A stretch of 58,292 nt of DNA, from assembly GCA_036504075.1 (NCBI GenBank), contig DASXVX010000080.1, forward strand, positions 1-58,292. Reading direction: 5' to 3'. The notes under the pieces are model-generated. The model worked only from the letters and a program-made list of their open reading frames with translations, was not told where the DNA came from and did no database searches. This stretch comes from DASXVX01 sp036504075 (GTDB lineage Bacteria > Bacillota > Sulfobacillia > Symbiobacteriales > Symbiobacteriaceae). Position numbers and translations under genes: made by a program. Below are positions 33,770 to 43,060 of the stretch, one piece after another; position 1 is the stretch's first letter, and each line of letters begins with the position of its first letter.

Positions 33770-34003
33770 TTAAGCCTCTTTCGCCGGCTTCGAACGCACC
33801 GACGATCGCCAACCCAGCATGAGGCCAACGGCATCGCCCACAGCAATCACCGGCGCACCGAAACGCAAGCCTTCGACCCAGAGAAAGATCGTCCCAACCG
33901 CTACAAGGCAAGCCAGGAATCCGCCAACCCACCGTTTCAGATGAGTCACGCCCCACACGCAAACCAGAACCATACACGCGGTCAGAAACTCCAAAGTCGG
34001 CAC
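33770..34003 (-). CDS. Small integral membrane protein
   Basis: 77 residues from a GTG at 34003 with GGGGGT eight bases upstream. It has two or three membrane segments (FLTACMVLVCVWGVTHL, FLACLVAVGTIFLWVEGL, VIAVGDAVGLMLGW) and a basic C-terminus (SSVRSKPAKEA). Size and topology are holin-like, but I see no family match. Nothing nearby suggests a lysis module. Confidence 0.5.
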   Translation of the reverse strand: MPTLEFLTACMVLVCVWGVTHLKRWVGGFLACLVAVGTIFLWVEGLRFGAPVIAVGDAVGLMLGWRSSVRSKPAKEA

Positions 34004-34332
34004 GAAGGTCACCCCCCTAATGTTAAGTCTATTCTTAACGCCGTCAGGATGTGGTGAAACGCCAACCATTCCGCCAGGGGGTGGGCGCCCAGGACGGAAG
34101 CTGAAGGACGCTTCCAGGGGATCTAACGCAAGAAGGGCTGCGCACCGGGATACGGCATGCAGCCCTTCGGTACTTTTGAAGGAGCCCGAATATATTGGCC
34201 CGAGTCTGACTAGGAAGGGCTGAACCGTCGGTGTTCCGGTCAACGCCTCGCGGCTCTGTCCTGTTTTGCACAGATGGGCCTCGCCAAAGGCTGCAAAAAC
34301 GGACGTAGGGTGATGAAACCCCCGGTTTTGCT
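34004..34332. other. Intergenic region left of the IS element
   Basis: No gene. It contains a stem-loop (GAAGGGCTGC with GCAGCCCTTC, 34132-34168, followed by ACTTTT) that can act as a terminator, and a single hairpin of the dispersed repeat family (34254-34305). Confidence 0.5.
34254..34305. repeat. Dispersed hairpin repeat element, copy C (single hairpin)
   Basis: CTCTGTCC, TTTTGCA, GGCCTC, GCCAAAGG, CTGCAAAAACGGACG in order. It matches the second hairpin of copy A (CTCTGTCC, TTTTCTGCA, GCC, GGCC, TGCAAAAAGGACAG). It lies about 30 bases from the end of the IS element. Confidence 0.5.
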
Positions 34333-34345
34333 CAGGGTTGTAGCA

Positions 34346-35616
34346 TCAGAGTGCATTGAAACCATTGAAACGCGCGACATTGAATCGGCACCCCGCTTGG
34401 GGTGCCGATTCGACCTTTGACCACAGGCTGTACCGTATTCGGCGTAACGTGGCCAGCATGTCCTTGGAAGTCTCTGTCGCCTGTTGCATGCTGACAAGTA
34501 GGGCATGCGTGATGAAAGCGGCATAAACCTGGGCATGCACTGCCGCTTCCGAGCGGCCAATGAAGTGTTTGAGACGGAGGTTCTGCTTGACCCAGCGAAA
34601 GAAGAGTTCAATCTTCCAGCGCTGCCGATACAACCGCTCAACCTGTTCGGCCGTGAGGTCGAAGCGATTTGTGAGGAACTTGACCGGCTCGCTACCCGGT
34701 GGTTGAACCACCACCACACGGAGCGGGTGCTTGACGCGGCGAATCTTGCATCCGAGTTCGATGATCTCGTCAGCCACGATGGTCTCGCTTGTTGTGGGCC
34801 TCGATTCCAAGACCTTATAAACGTTGTGTGGCATCAGCCGCGTGACAAAAAAGATGCCCTGCTCACAGTAGCGATTGAAGGCCCGATGGTCGATGTACCC
34901 GCGGTCAAACAGATAGGTGACTCCCGGTTCGATTACGAACTGGGCGGCACCAAACTGCTCTGGCACCTTTCCGGTGGTGATGATTGGCGGCAAGGTCATC
35001 CCGGTACCTCGAGTCAGGCAGACGTGAAGTCGAATGGCCTTCTCCAACCGAGAGTACTCCGCCCATGGGGACCATTTGGACAGGGTGATAACCGAGCCAT
35101 CCAGGATGCGGACAACCCCAAAGGGCTCAGGAGTCTGTTCTTCATGATCCTCGGCAAGTTTCTGGATCGTAAGCGCTGCCACATACCTGTCGGGCGTCGG
35201 GCGTTCAGGCGCGCCAACTGAGACACGCTGATGGGCGCTACAGCCATCTCGTCAGCTTGAGGACACGCTTGGTGAGCCCGCAGCTGGACGAGACGCTCCC
35301 ACCGCTCCGCCGGTGGCAACGCCTTCAACTCGGCGATCCGAAACCGTTGGCGCCTGGCCCCGCGTTCTGCCGGCGTGGGAGGCGCATATCCGGGGAACAC
35401 CGCTTGCTGCAAGACCGGGTTGTAGGTCAACTCTGCTACGATATCCCGAAGGCTCTGCCGGCCACCCAGGTGGCTGACCATCAGGATCTTGAGTTGTGCG
35501 AGGGCAGACAGCTTTCGTGAACGGGCGTCTGCACCAAGTTGCGCCACTACATCTGCAATCGCGTCTTGGGGAATCAGGGCTAGAACCTGGCTGAGAACAC
35601 TGCTACAATCGGACAA
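34346..35616 (-). pseudogene. IS4-type DDE transposase, frameshifted
   Basis: The N-terminal part (TTG at 35616; VLALIPQDAIADVVAQLGAD) runs in one frame to about 35190 (LARLNARRPTG), and the catalytic part continues in the -1 frame. The latter contains the DDE residues: Asp in VRILDGSVITL, Asp in VTYLFDRGYIDH and Glu in WKIELFFRWVKQNLRLKHF. No slippery heptamer is obvious at the junction, so the shift is probably disabling, although programmed -1 frameshifting cannot be ruled out. Intact transposases of this type are about 400 residues, matching the sum of both parts. Confidence 0.8.
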
Positions 35617-35681
35617 GGGTCAGTACCTCCGGTGGTGAAGTGGTTGCTAGACACTTCCATTTAACCACCTGGTACTGACCC
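35617..35681 (-). promoter_or_regulatory. Inverted repeat over the transposase translation start
   Basis: GGGTCAGTACC pairs with GGTACTGACCC, with a second inner pairing (GGTGGT, AACCACC). It lies immediately before the TTG start and could hide the ribosome binding site in read-through transcripts, a known protective device in IS elements. Confidence 0.55.
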
Positions 35682-35772
35682 TTTTCAATGTTCACGCAAA
35701 CCGCGTGAACCTTCCCATTTTGCTGATGCTACAACCCTGTCCTGGCGGAGGGCTTTTTCTATTGGGGCCCGG

Positions 35773-38700
35773 TTATTGCCGGGCGGGCCGTTTGGGCTTC
35801 GGATTCGGGTCCGCAACGCCGTTGTCAGCCTCGATCGCCTGCCGCAACAGCGACTCGGTGGTGCGGGACGGCAGTGCCTCCAGCTGGACCAGCGCCTCCC
35901 GGCAGGCGGCATACTGGCGCAGGGCTTCGGCGGCCTGCCCGTTTTCCAGGTAGATCCGCATCAATGCCTGGTGGGCCGATTCACCGGCCTCGTCCCAGAC
36001 CAGGCGCTGCTGAAAGATCAGAATCGCTCTGGCCGGGTCTTTTGCCTCGTTCCAGTAATACTGGCCCAGCCAGTCCAAGGCGGCCAGCAGGCGGAAGCGG
36101 AAAGTGGTCCGCAGCTCCTGCAGGGCCGGGCTGTAGGGATCGTCCGCCGCCAGGTCGCTTCGGTAGAGCCGGCAGGCCTGCTCGTAGGACCGGGCGGTCG
36201 CCGGGCGATCGCCGGCCGAAACGGCCGCTTCCGCATGGGTCAGGGCGGCCCGGAACTGGTCGAGGTCAACAGCCACTTCCGGTTGGCGGCTGAACCAGAT
36301 GAGCCCCCGCTCGGTCTGGATGTAGCGTGACTTGGCCTCGCCGCCCAGGTGGGGTTCCAGGAGGCGGCGCAAATGGTGCAGAGCCACCCGGAGGCTGGTG
36401 TCGGCGGCCGCCTGATCCAGGTTCGGCCAGAGCCGGTCCACCACCTGTTCCCGGGGCACCGGGTGGTCGGTGGAGAGCAAGGTCACCAATAGCAGGCCGG
36501 CCTTGCGCCGCTTCAGCGCCTTCACGTCGACGGCCTCCTGGCCGAGGGTGATCGACAGCGGTCCCAGGCACTGGATGGCGATGGGTGCGGGGCCGGTTGC
36601 CAGGTTGACGATTCGGCGTCGATCGGCCGGGGTGAGGAGGCGTACGATGGCTTCCCGGACGGCGGCGTCCTCCAGCGTACGGTAGGCGGCCGGGATCAGC
36701 CGGGCTTCCGGTTCCATCAGTTCGATGCCGCTGGAGCGGACCGCTTCGGGCAGCCGCTCATCCATCAGGAGAATCAGCCGGTGGCAGAAGTCGGGTTCCA
36801 CCCGGAAGGCGAGTCCGTAGATGGCAACAGAGAGCGCCAGGTGCCACTCGTGCAGGGCGAAGAACTCGCAGCCCCGCTGGTGGCACTCCGACAGCCCTTC
36901 CGCCAGCAACCGGACCCCTTCGGGCCGCGATTCCGTCCGGGACTGGCGAAACTCGGCCAGCGCCCGCAGCAGCATCAGCATGACCCGTTCGTAGAGGAAG
37001 TTTGGATTGGAACCTCGGCGCTCCAACATCCGCCCGGTCAGGCGAACGGCCGCCCTGGCGTTGCCGGTGTGGAACAGGTGCAACAGAACGGTCTCGATGA
37101 CCGCCTTCATGTAGGTGTTCGAATTCGGAATGGACTTGACCAGGCCCATCGACTCGTTGGCGTATTTGACGGCCGTTTGCGGCTTGCCCCAGAGCCGATA
37201 AAGGGCGGCGAGCCTGACAGTAAGTTCAGGCCGAACCACATGATAGCCCATCTCCTCGATGAGCTTTTGGGCCGTACGGGCCATTTCTGCGGCTTTGGTG
37301 AACTCGCACCGGCGGGTATACGAGTAGAGCAGGTTCAGAGCGGCGTGCACCCGTTGGGCTTTCTGAAACGAGGAGGTCAGCATGGGCTCCGCAAGCCGCT
37401 CACAATCCCGGAAGCGACCGACTCGCCGGTAAGCTGCGGCAAGGCTGGCGGTGGGAATCCACGGCGACTCCCCGAGGCCGGCGTAGATCTCCAGCGCCCG
37501 TTCCTCCAGCCGGATGGCGGAAGCCCAGTCTCCCGCATAAAACTGTTGGGTGGAGAGCAGGTCGTAGACGGCGGCTTCGCCCGGATGGTCGCCCAGCTCG
37601 ACCACCAGCTCCAGCGCCTTACGGATATCCTCCTCCGCAGCGGCGGGCCCCTTGGTATTCATGGTGTATCGGGCCCGGGTCTGCCTGAGGACGCTCTCTT
37701 CCCAGCGCATCTCCGGCCGGATTGCTTTCTCGGCCTCGTGAAGTCCGTCCCGGGCGTCGTCCATTTGCCGCCGGGACAGGGCGATGGCGCTGATCATGAG
37801 GGCGGACCGCACACCGCCCCTGGCGTCGTTCTGCTGGGCGAAGCTGTTTTGGGCCAGACGGGCTAAACCCACGGCGGACTCTGCGGCGCCCGCGTTGAGG
37901 GCGTGCTGGGCCTCGCAGAGGGAGATCCAGGGGTAGTCTGCCTTGACTTCGGCCGGGAGCACGGCCAGCAGACTGTGAAGCCGTTGCAGCCGATTGGTGT
38001 ACAGCCAGAGCGACGCCATTCGCTCCACCAGCACGGATGCTTCCGCGAACAACCCGCCTTGCAGATAGTAGAACGCCGCATCGACGGGGAGGCTCCGGGC
38101 GAGGGACCAGTCCCCGGCTTGCCGGCAGATGTTCCGGAAGCTCCTTCCGCCGTCCCGGGCTTTCAGCCGCTCCAGCAGGAACCGCTGGAGCAACGGGTGA
38201 TACCGGTAGGATTCGGATCCCTGCGGCGTCAGCAGCAAGTTGGAACGCAACAGCTGTGCGATGGCCGCCGCCGAATCATCTCGGGCGAAGGCCGCATCGC
38301 AAGCCGCCGGCGTGCAGACCTCCAGCACGGCGCTCTCCTCCGCAAACCGGCGGAGATTCTCCGGCAGCGACTGGCAGACCTCCTCAGCCAGGTAAGCGGA
38401 GAGGTCAGGCGGCAAGGTGCCGGCCAGGAACTCATCGACCGAATCGTGCCGCCGGAGGTGCTCGCCCAGCAGCACCAGTGCGGCAGGCCAACCTTCCGTC
38501 TCCACGCAGATTTGCTTCAGCCGGACCTCGTCGAGGTCCATCCCGGCTGCTTCCGTCAGGTACGCATGCACTTCGGCTTCGTTGAAGCGAAGGTCATTTT
38601 CGCCCAGTTCCGCGGCCGCCTGGGTCACTTTCAGCCGGGCGGTGGGGAGTGGGAGCGGCAAGCGAGAACATATGAACAGGTGGGTGCGGTCGCCCCCATG

Positions 38701-39150
38701 TTGCAGGAGTCCCGCCACCAGTTCGGTGACCCGAGACTCCGGGCGGAGGTGCTGAAAGTCGTCCAGCACAATGACCACGTGTCCCGGGCAGTCCTGCAGG
38801 TCGGCCGTCACCAGGTGTAGCGGGCGCTCCGGCGGGCCGCCGGCCAGGAGCGCGTCCCAAAGCCGCCGCCCCCCGCCGAGAATCCCATGGATTCCCCGGG
38901 CGAGGTAGGGGTAGAACACGGCGGGATCGTTGTCGTCGGCATCCAGTTGCAGCCAGAGGTGCGGAACATCGGCGCCCTCGAGGAAGTGGGCAAGCGTGGC
39001 GGTCTTTCCGTAACCGGCCCCGGCGACGAGCGCGGTCAACCGCCGTTCCAGCCCCTGAGTCAGTTGCAGGTGTTGGGGTGGGCGCTCCAGTTGCCGACGG
39101 GCCGTAGGGGGACGGGTCAGTTTCGTGGTCAGGAGTAGGTCGGTACTCAT
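35773..39150 (-). CDS. Giant STAND regulator with C-terminal BTAD (SARP-like) domain
   Basis: 1125 residues. The N-terminal MalT-like NTPase has Walker A VAGAGYGKTATLAHF and Walker B-like HVVIVLDDFQHL. A long TPR-like helical middle follows. From about residue 855 (IQCLGPLSITLGQEAVDVKA) comes a winged-helix of the OmpR/SARP type (RRKAGLLLVTLLS, PVPREQVVDRLWPN, SLRVALHHLRRLL) and then the helical BTAD (ALMRIYLENGQAAEALRQYA). Unlike the LuxR-type protein at 414, DNA binding is by the SARP-like domain. Such regulators activate secondary-metabolism or signalling genes. It lies between an IS element and the chemoreceptor on the same strand; the target is unknown. Confidence 0.9.
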   Translation of the reverse strand: MSTDLLLTTKLTRPPTARRQLERPPQHLQLTQGLERRLTALVAGAGYGKTATLAHFLEGADVPHLWLQLDADDNDPAVFYPYLARGIHGILGGGRRLWDALLAGGPPERPLHLVTADLQDCPGHVVIVLDDFQHLRPESRVTELVAGLLQHGGDRTHLFICSRLPLPLPTARLKVTQAAAELGENDLRFNEAEVHAYLTEAAGMDLDEVRLKQICVETEGWPAALVLLGEHLRRHDSVDEFLAGTLPPDLSAYLAEEVCQSLPENLRRFAEESAVLEVCTPAACDAAFARDDSAAAIAQLLRSNLLLTPQGSESYRYHPLLQRFLLERLKARDGGRSFRNICRQAGDWSLARSLPVDAAFYYLQGGLFAEASVLVERMASLWLYTNRLQRLHSLLAVLPAEVKADYPWISLCEAQHALNAGAAESAVGLARLAQNSFAQQNDARGGVRSALMISAIALSRRQMDDARDGLHEAEKAIRPEMRWEESVLRQTRARYTMNTKGPAAAEEDIRKALELVVELGDHPGEAAVYDLLSTQQFYAGDWASAIRLEERALEIYAGLGESPWIPTASLAAAYRRVGRFRDCERLAEPMLTSSFQKAQRVHAALNLLYSYTRRCEFTKAAEMARTAQKLIEEMGYHVVRPELTVRLAALYRLWGKPQTAVKYANESMGLVKSIPNSNTYMKAVIETVLLHLFHTGNARAAVRLTGRMLERRGSNPNFLYERVMLMLLRALAEFRQSRTESRPEGVRLLAEGLSECHQRGCEFFALHEWHLALSVAIYGLAFRVEPDFCHRLILLMDERLPEAVRSSGIELMEPEARLIPAAYRTLEDAAVREAIVRLLTPADRRRIVNLATGPAPIAIQCLGPLSITLGQEAVDVKALKRRKAGLLLVTLLSTDHPVPREQVVDRLWPNLDQAAADTSLRVALHHLRRLLEPHLGGEAKSRYIQTERGLIWFSRQPEVAVDLDQFRAALTHAEAAVSAGDRPATARSYEQACRLYRSDLAADDPYSPALQELRTTFRFRLLAALDWLGQYYWNEAKDPARAILIFQQRLVWDEAGESAHQALMRIYLENGQAAEALRQYAACREALVQLEALPSRTTESLLRQAIEADNGVADPNPKPKRPARQ

Positions 39151-39235
39151 CCCTATGACAGCCCCTTCATTTGGAACGCTACTGCGCAGCAGTGTTCGAC
39201 GGCGAGGGCCTCACACCCTTGTGAACCAGCAACAA

Positions 39236-39264
39236 GGCAGCCGGTTCAGTTCGAACCGGCTGCC
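39236..39264. terminator. Perfect 12-bp stem-loop
   Basis: GGCAGCCGGTTC pairs with GAACCGGCTGCC across five bases. It lies after the chemoreceptor gene on the minus strand. Confidence 0.7.
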
Positions 39265-39291
39265 CGTGTCAGTCTTGGACGTTCAGGGAAT

Positions 39292-40995
39292 TCAGGAGGG
39301 CGTGTCCGCACCGCTTTGCCGGCGGAGAATTTCCTCCAGTTGAACCGCCAGCCTGCTCAAATCGCCTGAGACCCCGGTAATCTGGTCGAGCGATTCCCGG
39401 AGCCGTCCGGCGCCCTTCTCCAGGGACTCGACGGCGTTCAGGTTGCTGCCCGAGGTCTCGCCGATGCCGACCACGACGGTCACCACTTCGTCCGACGCCG
39501 CCGCCATCTCCTCGGAGGCGGCGCTGTTGTCTTCCACGACTTTTTCGATCTGCCCGAAAGCTGCCACCAGTTCACCAGCCGAAGCCGACAGGCGGCGGGT
39601 CTCGCTCGCGATGGCGTCGACCTGCCCGGCCGTATCCCGGGTTGTCGCCATCACCTGCGTGAGTGCCCCCTGTGCGGTGGTCGCCACCGTCTGGCCCGCC
39701 TCCACTTCGAGGGTGGTGTCGGTCATGGCGGCGCCTGCCTGATCGATGCCGGTCCGAATTTCCGACAGGGTCGCCGCAATCGAACCCGCCTCCTTGGCGG
39801 AGCGTTCAGCCAGGCGACGCACCTCCTGGGCCACCACAGCAAAGCCCCGGCCGTGCTCACCGACCCGGGCCGCTTCAATGGCGGCGTTCAACGCCAGCAT
39901 ATTGGTCTGTCCGGCAATCTCACCGATGGTGTCCGCGATGCCGCCGATCCGTGCGGAGAGTTCCCGGAGTCCGCGAATGGCATCGGCGGCCGTGCCGGCG
40001 CTGGAGCGGATGCGTTCGATGCCGGAGACCATCTCCGCCATCGCCGCCGATCCTTCGGCGGCCACTTCCGCCGAACGGTTGGAGGCATCACGGACGGACT
40101 GTGCCCCGTCGCTGACGCTCTGGATGGCGGTGGCCATGCCGTTCACCAATCCGGTGCCTTTCTGCACCGCCGAAGCGTCTTCCTGGGCGCCGGTGGCGAT
40201 GTGACCGATGGCCCGGTTCAACTCCTCCATGAGCGAGTTCGCGTGCATGACCCGTTCTTGTTGGCCCCGGCTGGCAGACACGACGTCCGAGACCTTGCCG
40301 CTGAAATCCCGTTTGAGGAAATCATGGGCGGTCCCGGTTTCGGTCTGCAGGTGGCCTGCGGCCGTGGTCAGTTGCCCGGTGGCGTGCTCGATGCCGGACA
40401 TGGCGGTCTGCAGGTTGGCAAATGCCACGCCCCGGGCACCGGCTTCATCCTCCACCCGGCGGAGCAGCCGGGCGGCTTTCTTCGCCGTGCTCGCGATGAC
40501 CGCCTGCGTGGGCAGCAGCGTCAGCCCGTAATAGACGATGCTGGGCACCGTCATCTCCGGAAAGGTGTCCGGGAAGAGCACGATCGTCAGGACGATGCCG
40601 ACCCAGGAGACGGCGTTGGCCACCCAGACCGCCCGGGGATTAAAGTAGAGCGCGGCCGCCACGGAGGGCAGCAGCCAGATGGTCCAACTGGACTTCGCAT
40701 GATGAATGGTAAACGCCATGACGATCAGCGCCGCTTCAATGGCCAGCGGCCCGACATACTTGAGGCTGCCCGGCAGCCACCGGAACCGGTGGAACAGCGC
40801 CGGAATGGCCATGACCACCAGCGTGATGCCCGCCCACTCCCAGTACATGACCATGTTCGCCGTCTCCACGACAAAGCCGTAGACCAGGCCAATCAGGGGC
40901 ACGATGGTGAAGTAGACGTACCAGAGCGCCTTTACCAGCAAGGCGTCGGTCGTCAGTTCGTTGGACACGAGAATTGAGGTCTTGTTTGCCGGCAT
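39292..40995 (-). CDS. Methyl-accepting chemotaxis protein with multi-pass membrane N-terminus
   Basis: 567 residues from the ATG at 40995 with GGGGGG upstream. The N-terminal 190 residues hold about six membrane segments (VYFTIVPLIGLVYGFVV, GITLVVMAIPALF, AIEAALIVMAF and others), with no periplasmic ligand domain and no HAMP. The cytoplasmic signalling tip is canonical: EIAGQTNMLALNAAIEAARVGEHGRGFAVVAQEVRRLAE. It probably senses a membrane-linked or energy-related stimulus and passes it to CheA, which is not in this window. A palindrome lies just upstream. Confidence 0.9.
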   Translation of the reverse strand: MPANKTSILVSNELTTDALLVKALWYVYFTIVPLIGLVYGFVVETANMVMYWEWAGITLVVMAIPALFHRFRWLPGSLKYVGPLAIEAALIVMAFTIHHAKSSWTIWLLPSVAAALYFNPRAVWVANAVSWVGIVLTIVLFPDTFPEMTVPSIVYYGLTLLPTQAVIASTAKKAARLLRRVEDEAGARGVAFANLQTAMSGIEHATGQLTTAAGHLQTETGTAHDFLKRDFSGKVSDVVSASRGQQERVMHANSLMEELNRAIGHIATGAQEDASAVQKGTGLVNGMATAIQSVSDGAQSVRDASNRSAEVAAEGSAAMAEMVSGIERIRSSAGTAADAIRGLRELSARIGGIADTIGEIAGQTNMLALNAAIEAARVGEHGRGFAVVAQEVRRLAERSAKEAGSIAATLSEIRTGIDQAGAAMTDTTLEVEAGQTVATTAQGALTQVMATTRDTAGQVDAIASETRRLSASAGELVAAFGQIEKVVEDNSAASEEMAAASDEVVTVVVGIGETSGSNLNAVESLEKGAGRLRESLDQITGVSGDLSRLAVQLEEILRRQSGADTPS

Positions 40996-41015
40996 TCGGA
41001 TCGGCCCCCCTCGAA

Positions 41016-41032
41016 CAAATGACAATCATTTG
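41016..41032. promoter_or_regulatory. Palindrome upstream of the chemoreceptor gene
   Basis: CAAATGA and TCATTTG flank CAA. The perfect 7-bp arms lie just before the receptor start on the minus strand, in an operator-like position. Confidence 0.4.
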
Positions 41033-41091
41033 CCCAAAGTTCGACCTATGTTTAAACAATCCCTCTCTATAAAGTTTAAAGCTAATTGAAA

Positions 41092-41289
41092 CTACCGCCC
41101 AAACCCCGTGAGCACGCGGGCCGGCAGCGTAACGACGGCCCAGACAAGCTTCAGGACGCCTTCCACGGCAATCCCGAGGATGCGGAAGGGCAGCAGGATG
41201 AGCCAGACCACGGGATAGAGAATGAGCGCCACCAGCGCCACGGGCCAGCAGATGATCAGCAGGAGCACCCAGAGCAGAAACGCAACCAT
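41092..41289 (-). CDS. Small hydrophobic membrane protein
   Basis: 65 residues, starting with the ATG at 41289 that has AAGGAGG eight bases upstream; an ATG two codons earlier is too close. Three hydrophobic stretches (FLLWVLLLIICWPVALVALI, YPVVWLILLPFRILGIAV, LKLVWAVVTLPA) fill nearly the whole length. Not recognised; similar short proteins occur singly in many Firmicutes. Confidence 0.6.
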   Translation of the reverse strand: MVAFLLWVLLLIICWPVALVALILYPVVWLILLPFRILGIAVEGVLKLVWAVVTLPARVLTGFGR

Positions 41290-41422
41290 GATCATGACCT
41301 CCTTTGAATATCTATGCCGTTTGACACCACCGGTGTGGGAAATCCTTCACGAATATGAGATTCCGCTTCTGGCGAGAAAGTTCGCAGCGCGGTTAAAATG
41401 AAAGGGAGGGGGGAGCCACCGC

Positions 41423-42955
41423 ATGTCGAACCGCTGGCGCATTGCGACGGAGAACCGGGTCGGGATGGCGTTGGACGTGCTGACGATCATTTCCGGCGCC
41501 GGAATCGATATCGGGGCGATGGAAGTGTTGCCCGGGCTGGCCTTTCTCCGCCTGGAGGGCACGCTGACGGAGGCGGTGAAAGAGCGGCTCCTGGCCATGC
41601 CCGGCGTGGTGGCCGTGGAGCCGGTGCCCTTGCTGCCCCAGGAGGAGCGGCAGCAAGAGGTGGACGCCGTCCTGGAGGCCGTCAGCGACGGCGTGCTGGT
41701 GGTCCGGCCCGGCGGCGCCGTGGCCGGCCTCAACCCTGCCGCTGCGCGGATCCTGGCGATTACGGAACAGAAGGCTATCGGGCAGGAGGCCGCGGCGGTC
41801 CTGGGCACCGACCGGCTGCTGCACATTGGCAGCGCGTTTGACAACGAAGAGGTCCGGGTGCAGACGCCCCGTGGCCGGCTGCACTACGTGGCGTCCGGGC
41901 GGGCGCTGGGCGATTCGGACGGCCATACCGGCATCGTCCTGGCGCTGAAGTCGATGCAGGAAGCCCGGGCGCTGGTCCACTCCCTGACCCGGCCGCAGGG
42001 CATGGGCTTTGCCGATATTACCTCGTCTTCCAAGCTGATGGCCGATGTAATCCGGCTGGCACAGGCGGCTTGCCGCGTCGATGCGACGGTGCTCCTGCAG
42101 GGCGAGAGCGGCACCGGCAAGGAGATTTTCGCCCGGGCGATTCACAGCGAGTCGGGCCGGGGTCAGGGGCCGTTCGTGCCGATTAACTGCGCCGCCCTCC
42201 CGGAGACGCTGCTGGAGTCCGAGCTGTTCGGCTACGAAGAGGGCAGCTTCACCGGGGCCAAACGGGGCGGCAAGCAGGGCATCTTCGAGTTTGCCCATGG
42301 CGGGACCGTGTTTCTGGACGAGGTAGGCGAACTGCCGGGACACCTGCAGGCCAAGCTCTTGCGGGCGTTGCAGGAGGGCCGGGTGCGCCGGGTGGGCGGC
42401 CGGGAGGAGATCCCGGTGGACGTGCGGGTGCTCGCCGCCACGAACCGGAACCTGCGGTCGATGGTGGCGGATCGGCAGTTCCGGGACGACCTCTACTACC
42501 GGCTGAACGTGATCCCGATCGTGATCCCGCCGTTGCGGGAGCGGCAGGAGGACATCGACGCGCTCTCTGACCACATGATCAACAAGTGGTCGGCCCGCAT
42601 GGGCCGGGAGGCGCCAGCCCTGAGTGCGGAGGCCCGCCGCCGGCTGCACGAATACCCGTGGCCCGGCAACGTCCGGGAACTGGAGAACGCGGTGGAACGG
42701 GCCCTCGCCCTGACGCTGGGTCCGGAGATCGGTCCGGAGCAGCTTATGCTGGAAGGCGCGGCCGGCACCGGCCCGACACCGGCGGCCCAGGGGACGCTCC
42801 GGGAGCGGCTGGCGGAGGTGGAGCGGCAAATCCTCGCCGACATGATGACCCGGACGGGCTCGGCCCGGCGGGCGGCCCAGGCGCTGGACGTCTCTCACAC
42901 CACGATTCTGAACAAGCTGCACAAGCTCGGACTCTCGCATCTGCTAAAGGAATAG
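41423..42955 (+). CDS. Sigma-54-dependent activator with ACT and PAS domains (TyrR-like)
   Basis: 510 residues, ATG with GGGAGGGGGGAG upstream. An N-terminal ACT domain (VGMALDVLTIISGAGIDIGA) suggests amino-acid sensing; a PAS domain follows (VLEAVSDGVLVVRPGGAVAG). The AAA+ core has Walker A GESGTGKEIFARAIH, the sigma-54 contact loop GSFTGA (a natural variant of GAFTGA), Walker B GGTVFLDEVGEL and the arginine region LRERQEDI. A Fis-type helix-turn-helix ends it (RAAQALDVSHTTILNKLHKL). It precedes a methionine gamma-lyase-like gene that has a sigma-54 promoter and a palindromic upstream site, so it probably switches that gene on in response to an amino acid. Confidence 0.92.
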   Translation: MSNRWRIATENRVGMALDVLTIISGAGIDIGAMEVLPGLAFLRLEGTLTEAVKERLLAMPGVVAVEPVPLLPQEERQQEVDAVLEAVSDGVLVVRPGGAVAGLNPAAARILAITEQKAIGQEAAAVLGTDRLLHIGSAFDNEEVRVQTPRGRLHYVASGRALGDSDGHTGIVLALKSMQEARALVHSLTRPQGMGFADITSSSKLMADVIRLAQAACRVDATVLLQGESGTGKEIFARAIHSESGRGQGPFVPINCAALPETLLESELFGYEEGSFTGAKRGGKQGIFEFAHGGTVFLDEVGELPGHLQAKLLRALQEGRVRRVGGREEIPVDVRVLAATNRNLRSMVADRQFRDDLYYRLNVIPIVIPPLRERQEDIDALSDHMINKWSARMGREAPALSAEARRRLHEYPWPGNVRELENAVERALALTLGPEIGPEQLMLEGAAGTGPTPAAQGTLRERLAEVERQILADMMTRTGSARRAAQALDVSHTTILNKLHKLGLSHLLKE

Positions 42956-42983
42956 GGGCGGCAGGTGAGTGAGTGAGTCACGG

Positions 42984-43021
42984 TGGCAAGAAATCGTGCC
43001 ATATGGAACGATTTATTGCCA
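42984..43021 (+). promoter_or_regulatory. Palindromic activator-binding site
   Basis: TGGCAAGAAATCGT and ACGATTTATTGCCA form 14-bp arms with one mismatch around a 10-base centre. It lies about 40 bases upstream of the -24 element, a usual place for an upstream activator sequence. Confidence 0.7.
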
Positions 43022-43060
43022 CAAAATCGGCCTTCAACCCGCTCCGGCGGGCCTTTGGCG

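Larger units (their letters stand above)
34333..35739 (-). mobile_element. IS4-family insertion sequence with intact ends
   Basis: The element is bounded by a perfect 17-bp inverted repeat, CAGGGTTGTAGCATCAG at the left and its complement at the right, about 1.4 kb apart. It carries one transposase gene on the minus strand, split by a frame change. No clear target-site duplication is visible at the edges (GTTTTGCT versus TCCTGGCG), so it may be old or rearranged. It sits between an intergenic repeat copy and the 3' end of the STAND-BTAD regulator gene. Confidence 0.85.

Noticed and set aside
34346..35616. Programmed -1 frameshifting in the IS transposase
   Set aside because: No A6G or similar slippery heptamer was seen near the junction at about 35190; treated as a mutation unless other copies share it.
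41393..42940. A 515-codon minus-strand frame opposite the sigma-54 activator
   Set aside because: Antisense shadow; the plus strand has all AAA+ and Fis-domain signatures.
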